The notes under the pieces: model-generated
The model's input: the letters and a program-made list of their open reading frames with translations, nothing else
What the model was told of the DNA's origin: nothing
Databases searched by the model: none
Position numbers and translations under genes: made by a program
Shown here: positions 1-12,142 of the stretch, in pieces
Layout of the letters: every line of letters begins with the position of its first letter
How positions within the stretch are numbered: the stretch's first letter is position 1
DNA from: Branchiostoma floridae
Lineage: Eukaryota > Chordata > Leptocardii > Amphioxiformes > Branchiostomatidae
NCBI RefSeq assembly: GCF_000003815.2
Contig: NC_049994.1
Coordinates: 14,002,649-14,066,648, forward strand
Direction of reading: 5' to 3'
DNA: 64,000 nucleotides

Positions 1-970
1 ATCTCCTTCACGGTGTCTTGCATCTTATGGGCTCCATCACCTCTCGAAGATTCTTTACTGTGATAGGAGAAAGGATCTTTACACTCATTTCGATTCCCTT
101 CATATGAAGATTTAAACGTCTTTGTAGTAGTGGTATGGCTTTTGCCTGGTAGAGCATCTCTTCCACTGCACCTTACGTATACCAGACTTAATATACCATT
201 TTGGTCAATGAATTCAATACTGACAGTATGTGTTGACAACCAACGTAAAGATGAATCGATAGAAAGGATGTGTCTCTGCCCACCACAGTACAAGGGCAAC
301 TTTGATACTCTCCTGCTAAACTCGCGATAACTTTATCAGACAAGTGATCATGACTTCCAACAAAGATGCCGTGTTTTGATAAGGGTACATGATGAATACC
401 GCGAAAACGACAACAAATCGTCAAAGGCATTGACGTTTGAAATAATTGAGATGTGAACAAGGATATAATATGCGAGCCTGCTCACAACTACACGTGTATT
501 TTCGGCGTTTATCACGTAAAACACGTTATGAAGAAACTGTTCATAAATGGATTGCAATGCAATAGGGTTTGGGCCTATCGAATATTGAAAGGATGGTTAT
601 ATTGAGGGGCTCCATAGCGGCTTTCTTCAACACTAAATTTATTGGCAGCAGACTATCCCGTTTTGATATTGCATGCTCTGGACATACTTTTCGGGTGGGA
701 GATAGACCGTGTGTTCTGGATAAAGCAAGTGGCATCATACTCCTAGTAGCTTTCTTTCCAAAAACAGGGGCTGTTTTGTCGCGGTAGAATATCCCATTTT
801 GATATCCCATGCCCTAGACTTACGATGGTCACAGTTTTTTTTTTTTTTTGCGTTCTGGATCAATTATAGTCACACTGGTTTCAGACTCCTTGCAGACTTC
901 TTTCGAACTGCAGAGGGGGTCTTCTGCAAATTTTGAAGCATTATAAATATATTCATTGTATCTACAACAG
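1..970. other. Probable intron of the decarboxylase gene; no exon recognised
   Basis: No open frame here resembles the decarboxylase segment expected upstream of the 971 exon, so I read this stretch as intron. It contains short open frames with no recognisable content and a T-rich run at 837-849. Confidence 0.5.
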
Positions 971-3778
971 AACCTGCTCCAGCGGTGTAACTCCATGTGC
1001 GCGGACTACCTGTTCCAACAAGACAAGAACTACGACGTGAGCTACGACACCGGCGACAAGACCATCCAGTGCGGCAGACATGTGGACGTCTTCAAACTGT
1101 GGCTCATGTGGAGAGCAAAGGTGCACACGTCTCTATCAGATGTACTCCGCTGGCTCTAGAACCATAGTTGAGAGAGAGAGTTTGGCTACTTAAGGGTTTC
1201 ATTAGCCGGAGGGGAAACGTTAACCTAGGGAAGGACTCCTGGACAATTATTTCTTTCTTTGTCGCATTAATTCTTTGACATTCTGTCGAATGTGTTGTCC
1301 TACCAACGCAGTACCAATACTTCAGCAAAAAAACAACTAGTAAAAGTAGTGTAAAGAAGAAAGAAAGGAATATATGTATATAGCAGTTCTAGTAATCTTA
1401 AGACCATTTATTGCTAACAGAATTGCTTCGATTTTCAGGCAACAGTTGGATTTGAGGCGCAGATCAACAAATGCTTCGACTTGGCACAGTAAGTATTTCT
1501 TTTCCAATATGTTTGTTAAAAAACAATTATTTTTTCCGCTTAAAATCCAACTTAACAAAACTTTGCAATCGAGCTAATGTCTAATTGTGTACTTTGTATA
1601 AGAAAATCATGACCTACGCTTTATACTTGAATCTTTCTCTCTTATCTGTAGTCATCTTCATCATTTGATGATTGCGTTACGAAAATGATTGACTAGCCCT
1701 ACATTATGATATTGCACTTTACTCCTATAGCTACATGACCGACAAGCTGAAGGCGAGAGAAGGTTTTGAGATGGTGGTGGATGAACCTGAGCTGACCAAC
1801 ATCTGCTTCTGGTACCTGCCGCCGAGCATACGGGACCTCCCCGACGGACCTGACAAGAGGGACCGGCTCGCGCAGGTCAGTACAGCCGCTGCTTTAAGCT
1901 AAGAGCGTTACCCGTACTGGCACGTACGGGGGAGAATCCGCAGCCTGATGGCACACAAAGTTTTGCCTGCACGTTAAGTTCTACGGCGTATCTGCGTCCT
2001 CTAAAATCCGTCGGATTCCCTACGAGTTCGTACGGACGCGGTACTTACCAGTTGCGGGTCCCAGAAGATTGCCCACGTTTTGGCACGTAGACAGCACGTA
2101 AGTGCACGTACGGCGGGTTGTGCCTTTAGCTTAAGACTCGGTTACACTCGCCGTACGGTTTGTACTCTCCAAGCAGAGGTCAGGCTCCGGTTGTTTTTTT
2201 ACGTTTCTAGACGCTTTTATCAGGCTTTCTAATTTGTACTGAAATGTTGATGTCTCCCGGCCCGGATTTCAGTGCAAAATAGAAAGCCCGATAGAAAACG
2301 CCTAAAAAACGTTAAAAAAACAGCCGGAACCTAACCTCCGCTTTGAGAGTACGGTTTGATCGTATGTGTGATTTTGAGCAAGACTACGACAGCCTGTTCT
2401 CTAACGGCGCAAAACAGGTTTGTGGGGTCGTGTGGCGTTCCTGCTGGATGTTTGGCCCATGCCGACATTGAAAATTGTTTTCCATTTTAGTTCGTACGTC
2501 TGGTTTGGCCTGCATCCCTTACGCTCTTGAGATAAAGTGTCCTTACGCAACATTACAAGCCGCCCGTAGTCCTTGACAACGAGTGTTGAAATGTTGAAAT
2601 GCATTTGTCTCTACGACAACGCCATTTAGACAGCACTTGTACGGCACTTCATGTTTGGGCGAAAAGTTCACGTGGCACAGGTGATTGAAGCACGAAGTCA
2701 TACTCATCTGTTTGTCAATCAAATATATTATAAAATATAGTACAAAATACAATTCAGTGCCAAACTTGTCCAAGATTGGACAGAATGTTTCCTGTCGTAG
2801 TTTCCGTACATTAGCAACCTTTAAGTTACGATCTTAAAGCCTGAGTGTGCTACTCACAGCTGCAGTGTGACTACTACTGCACACTCTGATGCTAATGCGT
2901 GATAAACATATTTGCACTGAGAGGTGCTCTCAGACTGGTACTTGGTCGCCACTTGCACTACGTCACACCCTAACAAGTCCTCTTTGTAAAGGCTAAGCAG
3001 CATCTCCGCACATGTGCACACTTGAATGTAAGACTCGAGCACAAGAGCACACCTTTAGAGGGCCTTTGCGTTTACATCTCCGTACATATTCACGTGTAGC
3101 ACTATAGTTCATAGAAGAAGTTTATATGACAAGCAGCATACCGGCCTGGGATCCGTCATCCTCCATGCGTTAGCACTGGCGCCAGTAGCCAACCAATCGG
3201 AGACTCCCCGTCCTGTTTTCGAAGGGAACGCTACCAGCCAATTACATCATCGCCTGCGGTTCTGGGGCTACATGATTGGCTGGTAGCTTTATATCCAACA
3301 ATAGGAGGGGGCATCTGATTGGCTGGCCGATACAAACACATCTTCCTTGCGTTCTTATCCAAGGCTGACGAGACCGCTGTGATGACAAAAACAGAGAAAC
3401 GCTTCTGGGGTATCGAGCGACCTCTAGCCAATGAAATGTCATGAGTATATCTTTGGCTAGAGAGATAGGCTTTGCGCTATCAATAAGCGTTTTGAACAAC
3501 GCCGATAGAGCCAATTCTGTCCGTGTAAAATGTAAAATAGAAAACCAAAAGAGTGAAGCTGTGTAATAAAACCAGGGATCAAATGTATATGTTAAATGTT
3601 CTAGGTGGCCCCGGTGGTGAAAGCCCGCATGATGGACCGAGGCATGACGATGATCGGTTACCAGCCCCTCGGGGACAACGTCAACTTCTTCCGCATGGTC
3701 ATCTCCAACCCCGCTGCTACCACTGCCGACATAGACTACATGATCGAGGAGATAGAACGGCTGGGACAAGACTTGTAA
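971..3778 (+). CDS. CSAD/GADL1-type PLP decarboxylase, C-terminal four exons (5' part outside window)
   Basis: This is the C-terminal part of a group II pyridoxal-phosphate decarboxylase (cysteine sulfinate, acidic amino acid or glutamate decarboxylase), a cytosolic enzyme that decarboxylates cysteine sulfinate, aspartate or glutamate in taurine, beta-alanine or GABA synthesis. Exons in frame: 971-1120, 1439-1488, 1731-1875 and 3605-3778, all with AG acceptors and GT donors. The translation shows family landmarks: [18 protein letters not shown], then [34 protein letters not shown], and the end [15 protein letters not shown] followed by [11 protein letters not shown] and a stop. The closest resemblance I recall is vertebrate CSAD/GADL1, which ends in the same ERLGQDL. 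The catalytic lysine exon lies upstream of the window. The last intron (1876-3604) holds a foldback element and TACG-rich DNA. Which of CSAD, GADL1 or GAD is orthologous cannot be settled from this part alone. Confidence 0.88.
2163..2349. mobile_element. Foldback MITE, Mutator-like (9-bp target duplication)
   Basis: The two halves are inverted copies over about 75 bp. The left starts TACTCTCCAAGCAGAGGT and runs through an 'AGGCTTTCTA' block; the right mirrors it and ends CTTTGAGAG. The direct repeat TACGGTTTG flanks it at 2154-2162 and 2350-2358. A 9-bp target duplication is typical of Mutator-like elements. The same terminal word CTCCAAGCAGA occurs in the elements at 29176, 35820 and 52189. 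It sits in the last intron of the decarboxylase gene. Confidence 0.75.
3228..3290. repeat. Short inverted repeat with CCAAT/ATTGG cores
   Basis: GCTACCAGCCAAT at about 3229-3241 is mirrored by ATTGGCTGGTAGC at about 3275-3287, with about 35 bp between. Further CCAAT or ATTGG words lie at about 3193, 3319 and 3428. It may be a small foldback element or just local structure. Confidence 0.4.
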
Positions 3779-3829
3779 CTTCAAGCTTTAAACATCTCTG
3801 CCAAAACATAATTCAAAACAAAAAGTCCT

Positions 3830-4142
3830 NNNNNNNNNNNNNNNNNNNNNNNNNNNNNNNNNNNNNNNNNNNNNNNNNNNNNNNNNNNNNNNNNNNNNNN
3901 NNNNNNNNNNNNNNNNNNNNNNNNNNNNNNNNNNNNNNNNNNNNNNNNNNNNNNNNNNNNNNNNNNNNNNNNNNNNNNNNNNNNNNNNNNNNNNNNNNNN
4001 NNNNNNNNNNNNNNNNNNNNNNNNNNNNNNNNNNNNNNNNNNNNNNNNNNNNNNNNNNNNNNNNNNNNNNNNNNNNNNNNNNNNNNNNNNNNNNNNNNNN
4101 NNNNNNNNNNNNNNNNNNNNNNNNNNNNNNNNNNNNNNNNNN
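3830..4142. other. Assembly gap (313 N)
   Basis: A run of N lies about 50 bp downstream of the decarboxylase stop codon. The 3' UTR and polyadenylation site may be partly hidden here. Confidence 0.99.
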
Positions 4143-4287
4143 CAATTAAACATACGATAACCTAACAAGAAGACGAATCTTTAGACCAAAAAACAAGTCG
4201 ATGCCCATTAAATCCAATGTGACTCGAGGGCATTTCTACAAGGCCCTTCATTGTGCAAAACTAGAGCAATGGTAATCATAACCTTTA

Positions 4288-4387
4288 NNNNNNNNNNNNN
4301 NNNNNNNNNNNNNNNNNNNNNNNNNNNNNNNNNNNNNNNNNNNNNNNNNNNNNNNNNNNNNNNNNNNNNNNNNNNNNNNNNNNNNNN
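4288..4387. other. Assembly gap (100 N, placeholder size)
   Basis: Exactly 100 N, the usual placeholder for a gap of unknown length. The left flank ends ATAACCTTTA and the right flank begins with the same ten bases, which suggests two contig ends that overlap or a collapsed repeat. Confidence 0.98.
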
Positions 4388-4649
4388 ATAACCTTTATTG
4401 TTCAAAAATCGAATTCTATTGTTGTACAAACATTATGCCCATCCCCTACCTCTAACAATCGATAACCAAAGATTTGAAGGACCAAAAAATAAGTCAACTT
4501 GAAGCAATTTTTATAGCCGAACCTGACAGATCACGAAGGCCGTCAGAACTAAATAATATATTCATGCTATTCTATGGTACTTTCGCGCGGTTTTCGGTCA
4601 ATGAAACACCAAGACAATAAGGTCAACTAAAAGAACGGGTAACGGCGAG

Positions 4650-5174
4650 TTGTTAATAGATAGACATCGCATTTTCTTGTTAGTTAAGTATTCTAGAACA
4701 TCACTTTTAGATCGAGTCGTTTATATTGATTCGCGGTTGATTTCTTTGCTATATAGGCAACAGAACTGTGTTACTTTTATAACTTTTCAAGGTTTTTGCA
4801 GATTTTCACTCTTTCTGCTGAGAAAAGAATACTTTTTATGGACCTCAAAAACTTTTAAGACATTCTCTATTGCTTCTGCATGCGCTTTTATATCATTGCA
4901 CATTATCATCATTGTTATGTTTTATTGTACACAACGCTGCACGGAACACTGTCATTTCTATAGCCACCATGACAAAGCGTATTTGTCCTACCAGAGTCTA
5001 ATGCGATGCCTATCTATGTTGACAAACCTGAACGTGTGTCAAAAGTCTAAGAAAGTTTCTATTAAACCGACCAAGGGACAGCTGTATATCTCGAAAACCC
5101 TGAATAACACCACTTACGTTTTCTCTTTGAAGTCCAAAGTTATGTTGTCGTTCACCAAAAGCTGCAGTAAATGA
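4650..5174 (+). CDS. Possible orphan type II membrane protein ORF (174 aa)
   Basis: I do not recognise this open frame. It has one strongly hydrophobic stretch (roughly residues 73-93, rich in I, V, L and A) after a basic segment, then a Cys- and His-containing part (CTQRCTEHC) and a polar tail with an N-glycosylation sequon (NNT). The second half uses codons such as AAC, CTG, ACC and CAG more than the AT-rich surroundings, which favours real coding. The first half looks less convincing, so the true start may lie downstream. A possible further exon lies at 5667-5813. It could be a taxon-restricted single-pass protein or a chance frame. Confidence 0.3.
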   Translation: MLIDRHRIFLLVKYSRTSLLDRVVYIDSRLISLLYRQQNCVTFITFQGFCRFSLFLLRKEYFLWTSKTFKTFSIASACAFISLHIIIIVMFYCTQRCTEHCHFYSHHDKAYLSYQSLMRCLSMLTNLNVCQKSKKVSIKPTKGQLYISKTLNNTTYVFSLKSKVMLSFTKSCSK

Positions 5175-5666
5175 TAAAGTAAGATGAAACGTTTAAGTTT
5201 AACATTTTTGACAAGATTTTTGTAACTGGTTATTCTTTTATAGAAGCTCAAACTGAAACAAACAAAACAAATAAGGACAAGTAGAGAAAATACTCTGTTG
5301 TTGAGTTCACAAAACAAACAGTAAATTTCAATTCACGGGAGTTTCTTTTCAATAATCAGAATATGAAAATGTAAAGCCCTGTGAGTGTAAAGGATGTCAC
5401 TCATTTAATGATAAAGTTATCCAAAAGTATCTGCACTTGAGATTATTGAAAAATGAATCGTGCACATTTTAATGTTTTCTCTGCATGCGATGTAATTATT
5501 AGGGGCATTTCTAGCACTGTTTAAGAGCGCACTTAAAAGTCTATCAGATCACCTTTGTTTTCTGTATGTTTCTCAAAGATGTAAATATTTTCTGTATGCA
5601 CAGCTTGATTTATAATGTTTTGTCGAGCCTGCCCCTAAAGATACTTTTATATTTGCTGTACTTTAG

Positions 5667-5813
5667 AATAACACCATATTCGGCCATATTCGTCTGCACA
5701 TGAACACCTCTTACCAGCTTTACTTTCTGACTTGGTCAGGTTTCATGAACGAGCCGTATTCTAATTTCAAATTCGAGTGCAACCAAACGCAAAGAAGCTC
5801 GCTGAACGACAAG
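5667..5813 (+). CDS. Candidate internal exon with three N-glycosylation sequons
   Basis: A 147-bp stretch, open in phase 0, lies between a good acceptor (TTTGCTGTACTTTAG) and a GTAGAC donor. Its 49 codons encode NNTIFGHIRL, then aromatic-rich sequence and FKFECNQTQ. It contains NNT, NTS and NQT sequons, as expected for an extracellular protein. It could follow the ORF at 4650-5174 or belong to another gene. The family is unknown, and no partner exon downstream was identified. Confidence 0.3.
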
Positions 5814-8092
5814 GTAGACTCATTGTGTGCTGCTGCGGTCGTTAATATTCAAATGAAGAAAACACGTGACTAGTGATCATATAGATACCGATTACACTAA
5901 TCAGGGAGTGTATAGTGCAATGAAGAAGTGTATATTTACATGTATGCAAGATCGTTTACAAATGTTATGGCTATGCAGAATCTATTATAAGATAGAACGC
6001 CGGTGGTAAAAGACATAAGAAGAAAGCCGATGTATTTGAGTATCTAAATGGTTAGCCAAGAGTGTTGTAAAGAAAGATAACGTAAAATGGTGAAGATATA
6101 TGGAAAAGTTCTCTTACTCTTACCGAAGTACAAACTGTGACCTTCAAAGTTAGACTTTATGCTGCAAAGAGTACAGTTTGTAAGCGTTTTCACAGTTCCC
6201 AGTAGACATGTGCAGTCGTGATGCATTGTGGGAAAGGTTAAAGGAAAGGCCCCTAGCTTATACAAACCGATCCTTTGGCTTTGACTCAAGACCAAAATGC
6301 ACCACGACTGCACATGCGCACTTGGAACAGCGAAACGGCTAATTTACACTCGACTTTGCTGTGTGATAGTACATGTTATGCACATGCGCAGTTGTGTAGC
6401 TGTGTTGGAACCACGTGACCAAATGACTAGTACTCGACCTGACATTCCAACTTGTAAACGTTCCATTCTACTTTAGAAGTCAAAATTGAAGTAGTTGTTG
6501 TGCAACTCAGACATCCAAAACCTGTTTATTGTAAAAGAGAAGCCACATTTAACATTGTAATCAACAATTGTAATGAGCAATACGTTGACACCAATATATA
6601 AACATCGACCTCTAGAGGATCTTAACAATTTCCCTACAATGTCTTTGGCAGTTAATATCAGCCCCGTTTTCTTCCATCTTTTTTCTTCAATAATATCTGC
6701 CCTCGGTAACAGTCAATCTTGTCCAAAAACCACAAACAACATTTTTTGTGCCCCTGAAATTGATACTGAAGGCAAATCATATTATGACCTTGGGCAGAAT
6801 GACCTTGCGTATTTTTAATAGCGAAAAAAAAAACTATATAGTTTGATGTTTGCTTTGTAAAGGTGGAACAATATGGCTGCCAATAATGACAAATCTCTCA
6901 CCAACGTTCATCATTTCTAACTAGTCAGTAAGTGAATGTTTTTAAGGTTTTACATTACAAAATTGTTTTTGTTTTTGTTGTTGTTTTCTATCTTAACTGA
7001 CAAAAATAAAACGTTGCTACCGTCAGGATGCCATAACAAAGAAAAAGAATGTAATAGCACATTGCTGTTAATGCATCTTATGATGAGGACCTACAGTCAT
7101 ACTGTCTTCAAGTAGCATTTTGGCGCCATATTTGTATTGGTTCTGGGTAAGGCAGCGAAGATATATAATTTCCTAGAAAGCCAGCTACGTTGTTCCGCCT
7201 TACTTTAACAGGTGGCATCTTCAACAACGCCCCCGTGCGATAGAAATGGATGTTGCAGAGTTAGATGCAAGTAAATGGCACGCATGAAGCTTTGTACACA
7301 ACCCTCCCTCTGTCCAAAAATGTTTACTCCAGAGCAGTGTACCTCATACCCATGTCTATGTACAGTGTGTCAGACAGATGAAATAGATATTTTTGTACCG
7401 TGACGTTTTGTCCATCACGTGTTTGTATTAGATGACGTGTCCACAAGAAATGATTACGTATCACCCAAAGGTTCCAGTGTCACAACAAATCTTCACCCAC
7501 GTTGAAGAAAAGGTTGTTTCAAGATAAGCAAACGCAAACTCTATTATTAAAAGTAAGTTAAAACGAAACAGATGTGACACTGGACCAGGAAGTGATGCGT
7601 CATGAAATATTTTGTAGAACTCTATCACGCCGTACCCTTCATTAATGGAACATGCAACCTTGAGATAGTCATTGTTTTTCCAGGTAACTTATCAGCAAAA
7701 GTTGTATCAGCCAAAATGTGCTTCAACTACTATATACGATGAATAATGTTACGAGTACTACCCCGTTAAACATCCTCCACCCTACGAACAATGACAATAA
7801 CCCAATGATCTTATATGGACCTGATATAACTGCCTGGAACAATGTGGCTTATCTCTGAGGTTTTATAGCATTGTGATTTTTTTTCTGATTATATATTCAT
7901 GTACGGCAAATGCGATATTTACTCGGAAAAGGTAGAATATCCCATGATTTGCTAGACCGCAAAGGATCATGGTGGTATGCAAATGTCCCTATTGTGACCA
8001 ATAAACATGCAAGACGTCATAGCCTCCCCTCTGGTTGGTGGGAAAACAAAAATTCTAAAAAAAATGATCAATCAAAACCTTTAGAATCAGAA

Positions 8093-8230
8093 TTAAGGCT
8101 AGTTCGCCTTTATCCGCTGGGGAACCTATATCCGTTGTTTTACAAACAGGGTAGTTAGGGATATAAATACCCTGTTTTTAAAAACAGCGAATATAGGTTA
8201 CCCTCACGGATAAAGATGAACTGGCGTTAA
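8093..8230. mobile_element. Small TIR MITE, family A copy 1 (internally deleted)
   Basis: The ends are inverted: a left arm reading CTAGTTCGCCTTTATCC with GGAACCTATATCCGTTGTTT, mirrored on the right by AACAGCGAATATAGGTTACC and a terminal GAACTGGCGTTAA. Two related copies occur at 16826-17036 and 49806-50028. This copy lacks the central part of the other two. All three are bounded by TA, compatible with TA-targeting mariner-like elements. Confidence 0.7.
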
Positions 8231-10563
8231 ACATGGCGACACAGCCATGCGTCAGTGTTGAATAACTTGGTGACAAGGCATCATTTAGGTGCTATGTAAA
8301 ATGTGCTTCACTGCGAATGGTTAAAACTAAGTATGAAAACCCGGACTATCTTTGGCAATAAACAGCAATTGTAACGCTGTTAATACCACCAACCAGGGAG
8401 ACTCACGTCTTGGTAAACATGTAGATTTTGTGATGTGTTGTTATTGACTCATACTCTGTTTTCACCGATCTGCGTGTAGCCTATAGTATAGGACTCCAAG
8501 ATGAGTACTATGAACCTAAATGGTGTAACACTAACAGCATTATTCTGTTCTTTTTATAAATACATTAGTCACGGTTTTACGTTATATCATTCCTTACCGT
8601 CACGACTACTTTATTTTGGACCTACTTCCAGCTGCATATTAAGTTTATTCAAGTCTATTATGTTCTGTTATTCATTATTTCCATTAATTTTCTGCATACA
8701 AATCCCAGAAGATAATTCTGACGTTTTATTTTGACCTCTGATCTCTCACGTTCAATTTAAGATGCCTCAGTTAATTTTGTTAATGTTCTGTTTACCAATT
8801 GCATAATTTTGTTGATTATGTTCGTTTTATTGTATACACCTGTGTGTATTTATTGTACTAGTATATACCTAAGTGTCGGACCCCAGGAAGAATAGCGGTA
8901 CCACTTCGGTGGCACCGCAAATGGAGATCCCAAGAAAACATACAAACAAAAGCGATCCTAACTAGAACTCCACTACTCCACACCTTTGCCAAAAGATTTT
9001 GACCTCTACGACTGATGTAGTATGTGTGCTTCTCAATGGCTGTACAAATAAGGTCCTCGTTTGCATAGATTATATAAGTTGATCATCTCCTCAATGAGGT
9101 CACCACTCGGGGGAACACTAGTAATTATAAATCGTATCATTTTCAAGAGGTGCCTCAAATAACTCCCTGCCAGTTAAGTTATCTTGCATCCACAGGTAAT
9201 CCACGCAACTTACAGCATTAACTATTAATAAACAAACAAAATAAAAGCAAACAGAAACAGAAACACAGTTGCATTTTTTCAACGTCTTCTTGTTTCAGAA
9301 ATATGAATGAAATTATTACGCCGGTAACGTTAGTCCACGAGAGGAAGTGACAATTTGCTGTACGTGTGCATACTTATTGGATTATTTCTATTGGCAAATT
9401 GTGTTGAAAACTTATCGGTTATATCCTTTAATATCCACCGGCTTGGTTTGGGAAATTGATATTCTGTGTTATAGATGGTCATTTTGTCGAAAAAAAAGCT
9501 CAAATAAGTAGAAAATATTCAAACCCCTTTTCGAGCCTTTTACGATTTCCCAATTCCCGAAAAGACGAAAATTTGGCAATTTGACGGTCGTTTAAGCCAC
9601 CTTTCGGGGGCGGCCGGGAGCGGTACTGCAGATAAGGCTATGATAGGGTATATGGTTTTGAATTGTAAAAGGTTGAATATACTCTATGGGACTAGAATTA
9701 AGACCAGTGGAAACTTTCCCAAATAGGTCCAGGAATATTTCAATTCGTTTAGAATGACTTTGAATGTGCTAGTTGGTATAAAAATGATCATTTTAGGGCA
9801 CCGCGCGAGGAGCCCATGTAACACCATGTCCGCCTGACGAAGCGCCCCCTACATTCATATATACATCATATCTTGTGCGCTATGTGTGAGTTAAGGATAG
9901 TTATGGACGTCATCTGTTTTCCCTTATTAAACTTGAGCGGTTAGTCAACTGTTGATCTTCTCATATGGAGTAAGCGGCTGTCAGAGAAGCCCGGCCGTCA
10001 CTCAGAAAACGTAACAATCTTTACCCTAGCATCTGCTTGGAGACCTCATTCGATTTATCGTGACAACTTGTATTTGACTGTTCACCCGATTATATAATGA
10101 ATACCTGGACACAAGAACACAAAATGATAGAACAAGGACCTACCGTCATACTTACAACCTATCCTCCTAATGAATGAGAATTCATTGTTTATCACGTTGC
10201 AAACTGTTCCGCGTGCTTTTGGCATACACAGACATAGATAGGATAGGACGCCTTTTTCACTGTCTGTATTTTCTCTATTCTTGCTTAAACCCTGATCACT
10301 AAGTCGAATAATGTCGCGGTATGTTAGACGTTATGCCACACCCATTTGTAGATGACGCTGTCACCGGCGCTGCTAAAGCGCCGCCCAGTAAAGGGTGAGA
10401 GTACTGCAGCCACAGGTCCCCATCCATCCACAATCGGGCTGCACTTGACCGTGACGCGATGGTACTGAAACGCCACCTAGTGATCATTTGCATAAATGAT
10501 CAGAAAATATAACCATATTTGTTAAGATAGGATTGTCTACTTCTGTTGTTTGGGTGTAGGAGT

Positions 10564-10683
10564 TTATCAACTAATATACAGTGTCCGATCAGTGCTTGCT
10601 TTTCGAGTTTTGGATATAATGTTATCAACTAATATACAGTGTTTCCGATCAGTGCTTGCTTCTCGAATTTTAGACATAATGTT
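10564..10683 (+). repeat. Tandem duplication, about 60-bp unit x2
   Basis: The sequence starting TATCAACTAATATACAGTGT and running through GATCAGTGCTTGCTT to an ATAATGT end occurs twice in a row with few differences. Confidence 0.8.
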
Positions 10684-12142
10684 AGATATAATTTTATCGT
10701 GTATCCTGGCTTGTATGTACTATTTCCACAAGAAAAAAACTTTTGGCTATAATTTATCCTATCTATATCTGCATCTCGTGCCAACACACTACACCACACA
10801 ACTCTCACACTGACACACAACCAATAAAATCATAGACACGCGATAGCCAGAAGCATTTTACTTTAATGCAGAATTTCCAAAATAAAAGTACAACAAAGTA
10901 ATTTGTTTCCTTAACATCACCAGTCTCAATGAAATACAGCAGATGTACATGTAAAAGTGCTGGGAGCTGCTTGGTTGTTACTTGCTTACAGACTTCCTTG
11001 TTTTATAATTACTTGGTCTTCATTATGTAATTCCTCTGTGACTGGAACAAACCAGCCCATAGTTCATGATCTTTATCACCACAATCTTTGCGTCATCGCT
11101 TAATCAAGCCAGTCACATACTTGTGATAATGGATGACACATCCACGTGCTTTGCTACCACAAATAGGATGTTTTCACATGTCACAAATTAAGGTTCTTCA
11201 ATATCTCCTCCTTCCATCCATCTACTGATAACATGATCTTACAAATCTGCTGACGTCATTGATGTACAGTGCATTTGAATACTGCAAGAAACGTTCTTTC
11301 ATTTTGCAGTGTTAGATTTTTTAACTGCACAGAACTGGGGTCTATCTTATTAACGTTACTTATGGATATCCGGATATATATGAAAAACAAAGTAGCAAAA
11401 TCTTAGCATGGGTCTCAATGATAAACACCAAGAAGTTCCTTTTGTAAACAACTCAGCACATAGTACGAGACTGATGTGGTGGACAAAATATCTGTCTTAT
11501 TAGGTAACCACAGCATTGGCCTCAAATTTATCTCATTCTGCCCTGCAGTTATCATGATCTAATGTTTTCAAAATATTTTCTGTTTTGGGGTAAATGGGTT
11601 CAGTGCCAACGCTGTTGAAATTCAAGCCATCCCTGTTTTTTTCATTATATAGAAATAAATCAAATTTCCCTTGTTGTGAAGTTAAGTATGAGGATTAAGT
11701 TGAAGATGTATGGGTTTGGTTTGACTTGCACATTTTTATATGTATAAATTTCTAGTCGAATACAGTTTTTTCCTCGACTGCTGGATATTTGTTTTTATAT
11801 CAACGATTTACCTTTGACCTTACCCACAATCCACTATCAAAAAGGCAAACAACACAGAGCCACACAACTGATTGGAGATAAGGATCTTCATGGCATTACC
11901 ATTGTGACCATTGCTGCACAGTCAACCTGTTTTCAACAAGAACTTGTAAGAATTTATAATGACTGTTAGCGCTACAGGTCAGAATTTTCTCTTCATCAAT
12001 CAATGTAGTACCCACATTTTAGGATGGTGTGTCTGAGGATGTTGCAGAACAAGTATCAAACAAGTTGACTGTGCAAGCTACGTTACATGTTAAGTAAATC
12101 AGTCTATAGTCATTATGTTAACCTAGATATGCGTACTCTACA

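Noticed and set aside
3553..4168. Long open frames crossing the N gaps (also 45002-46145)
   Set aside because: Their length comes from N runs. Only the exon parts outside the gaps are real.
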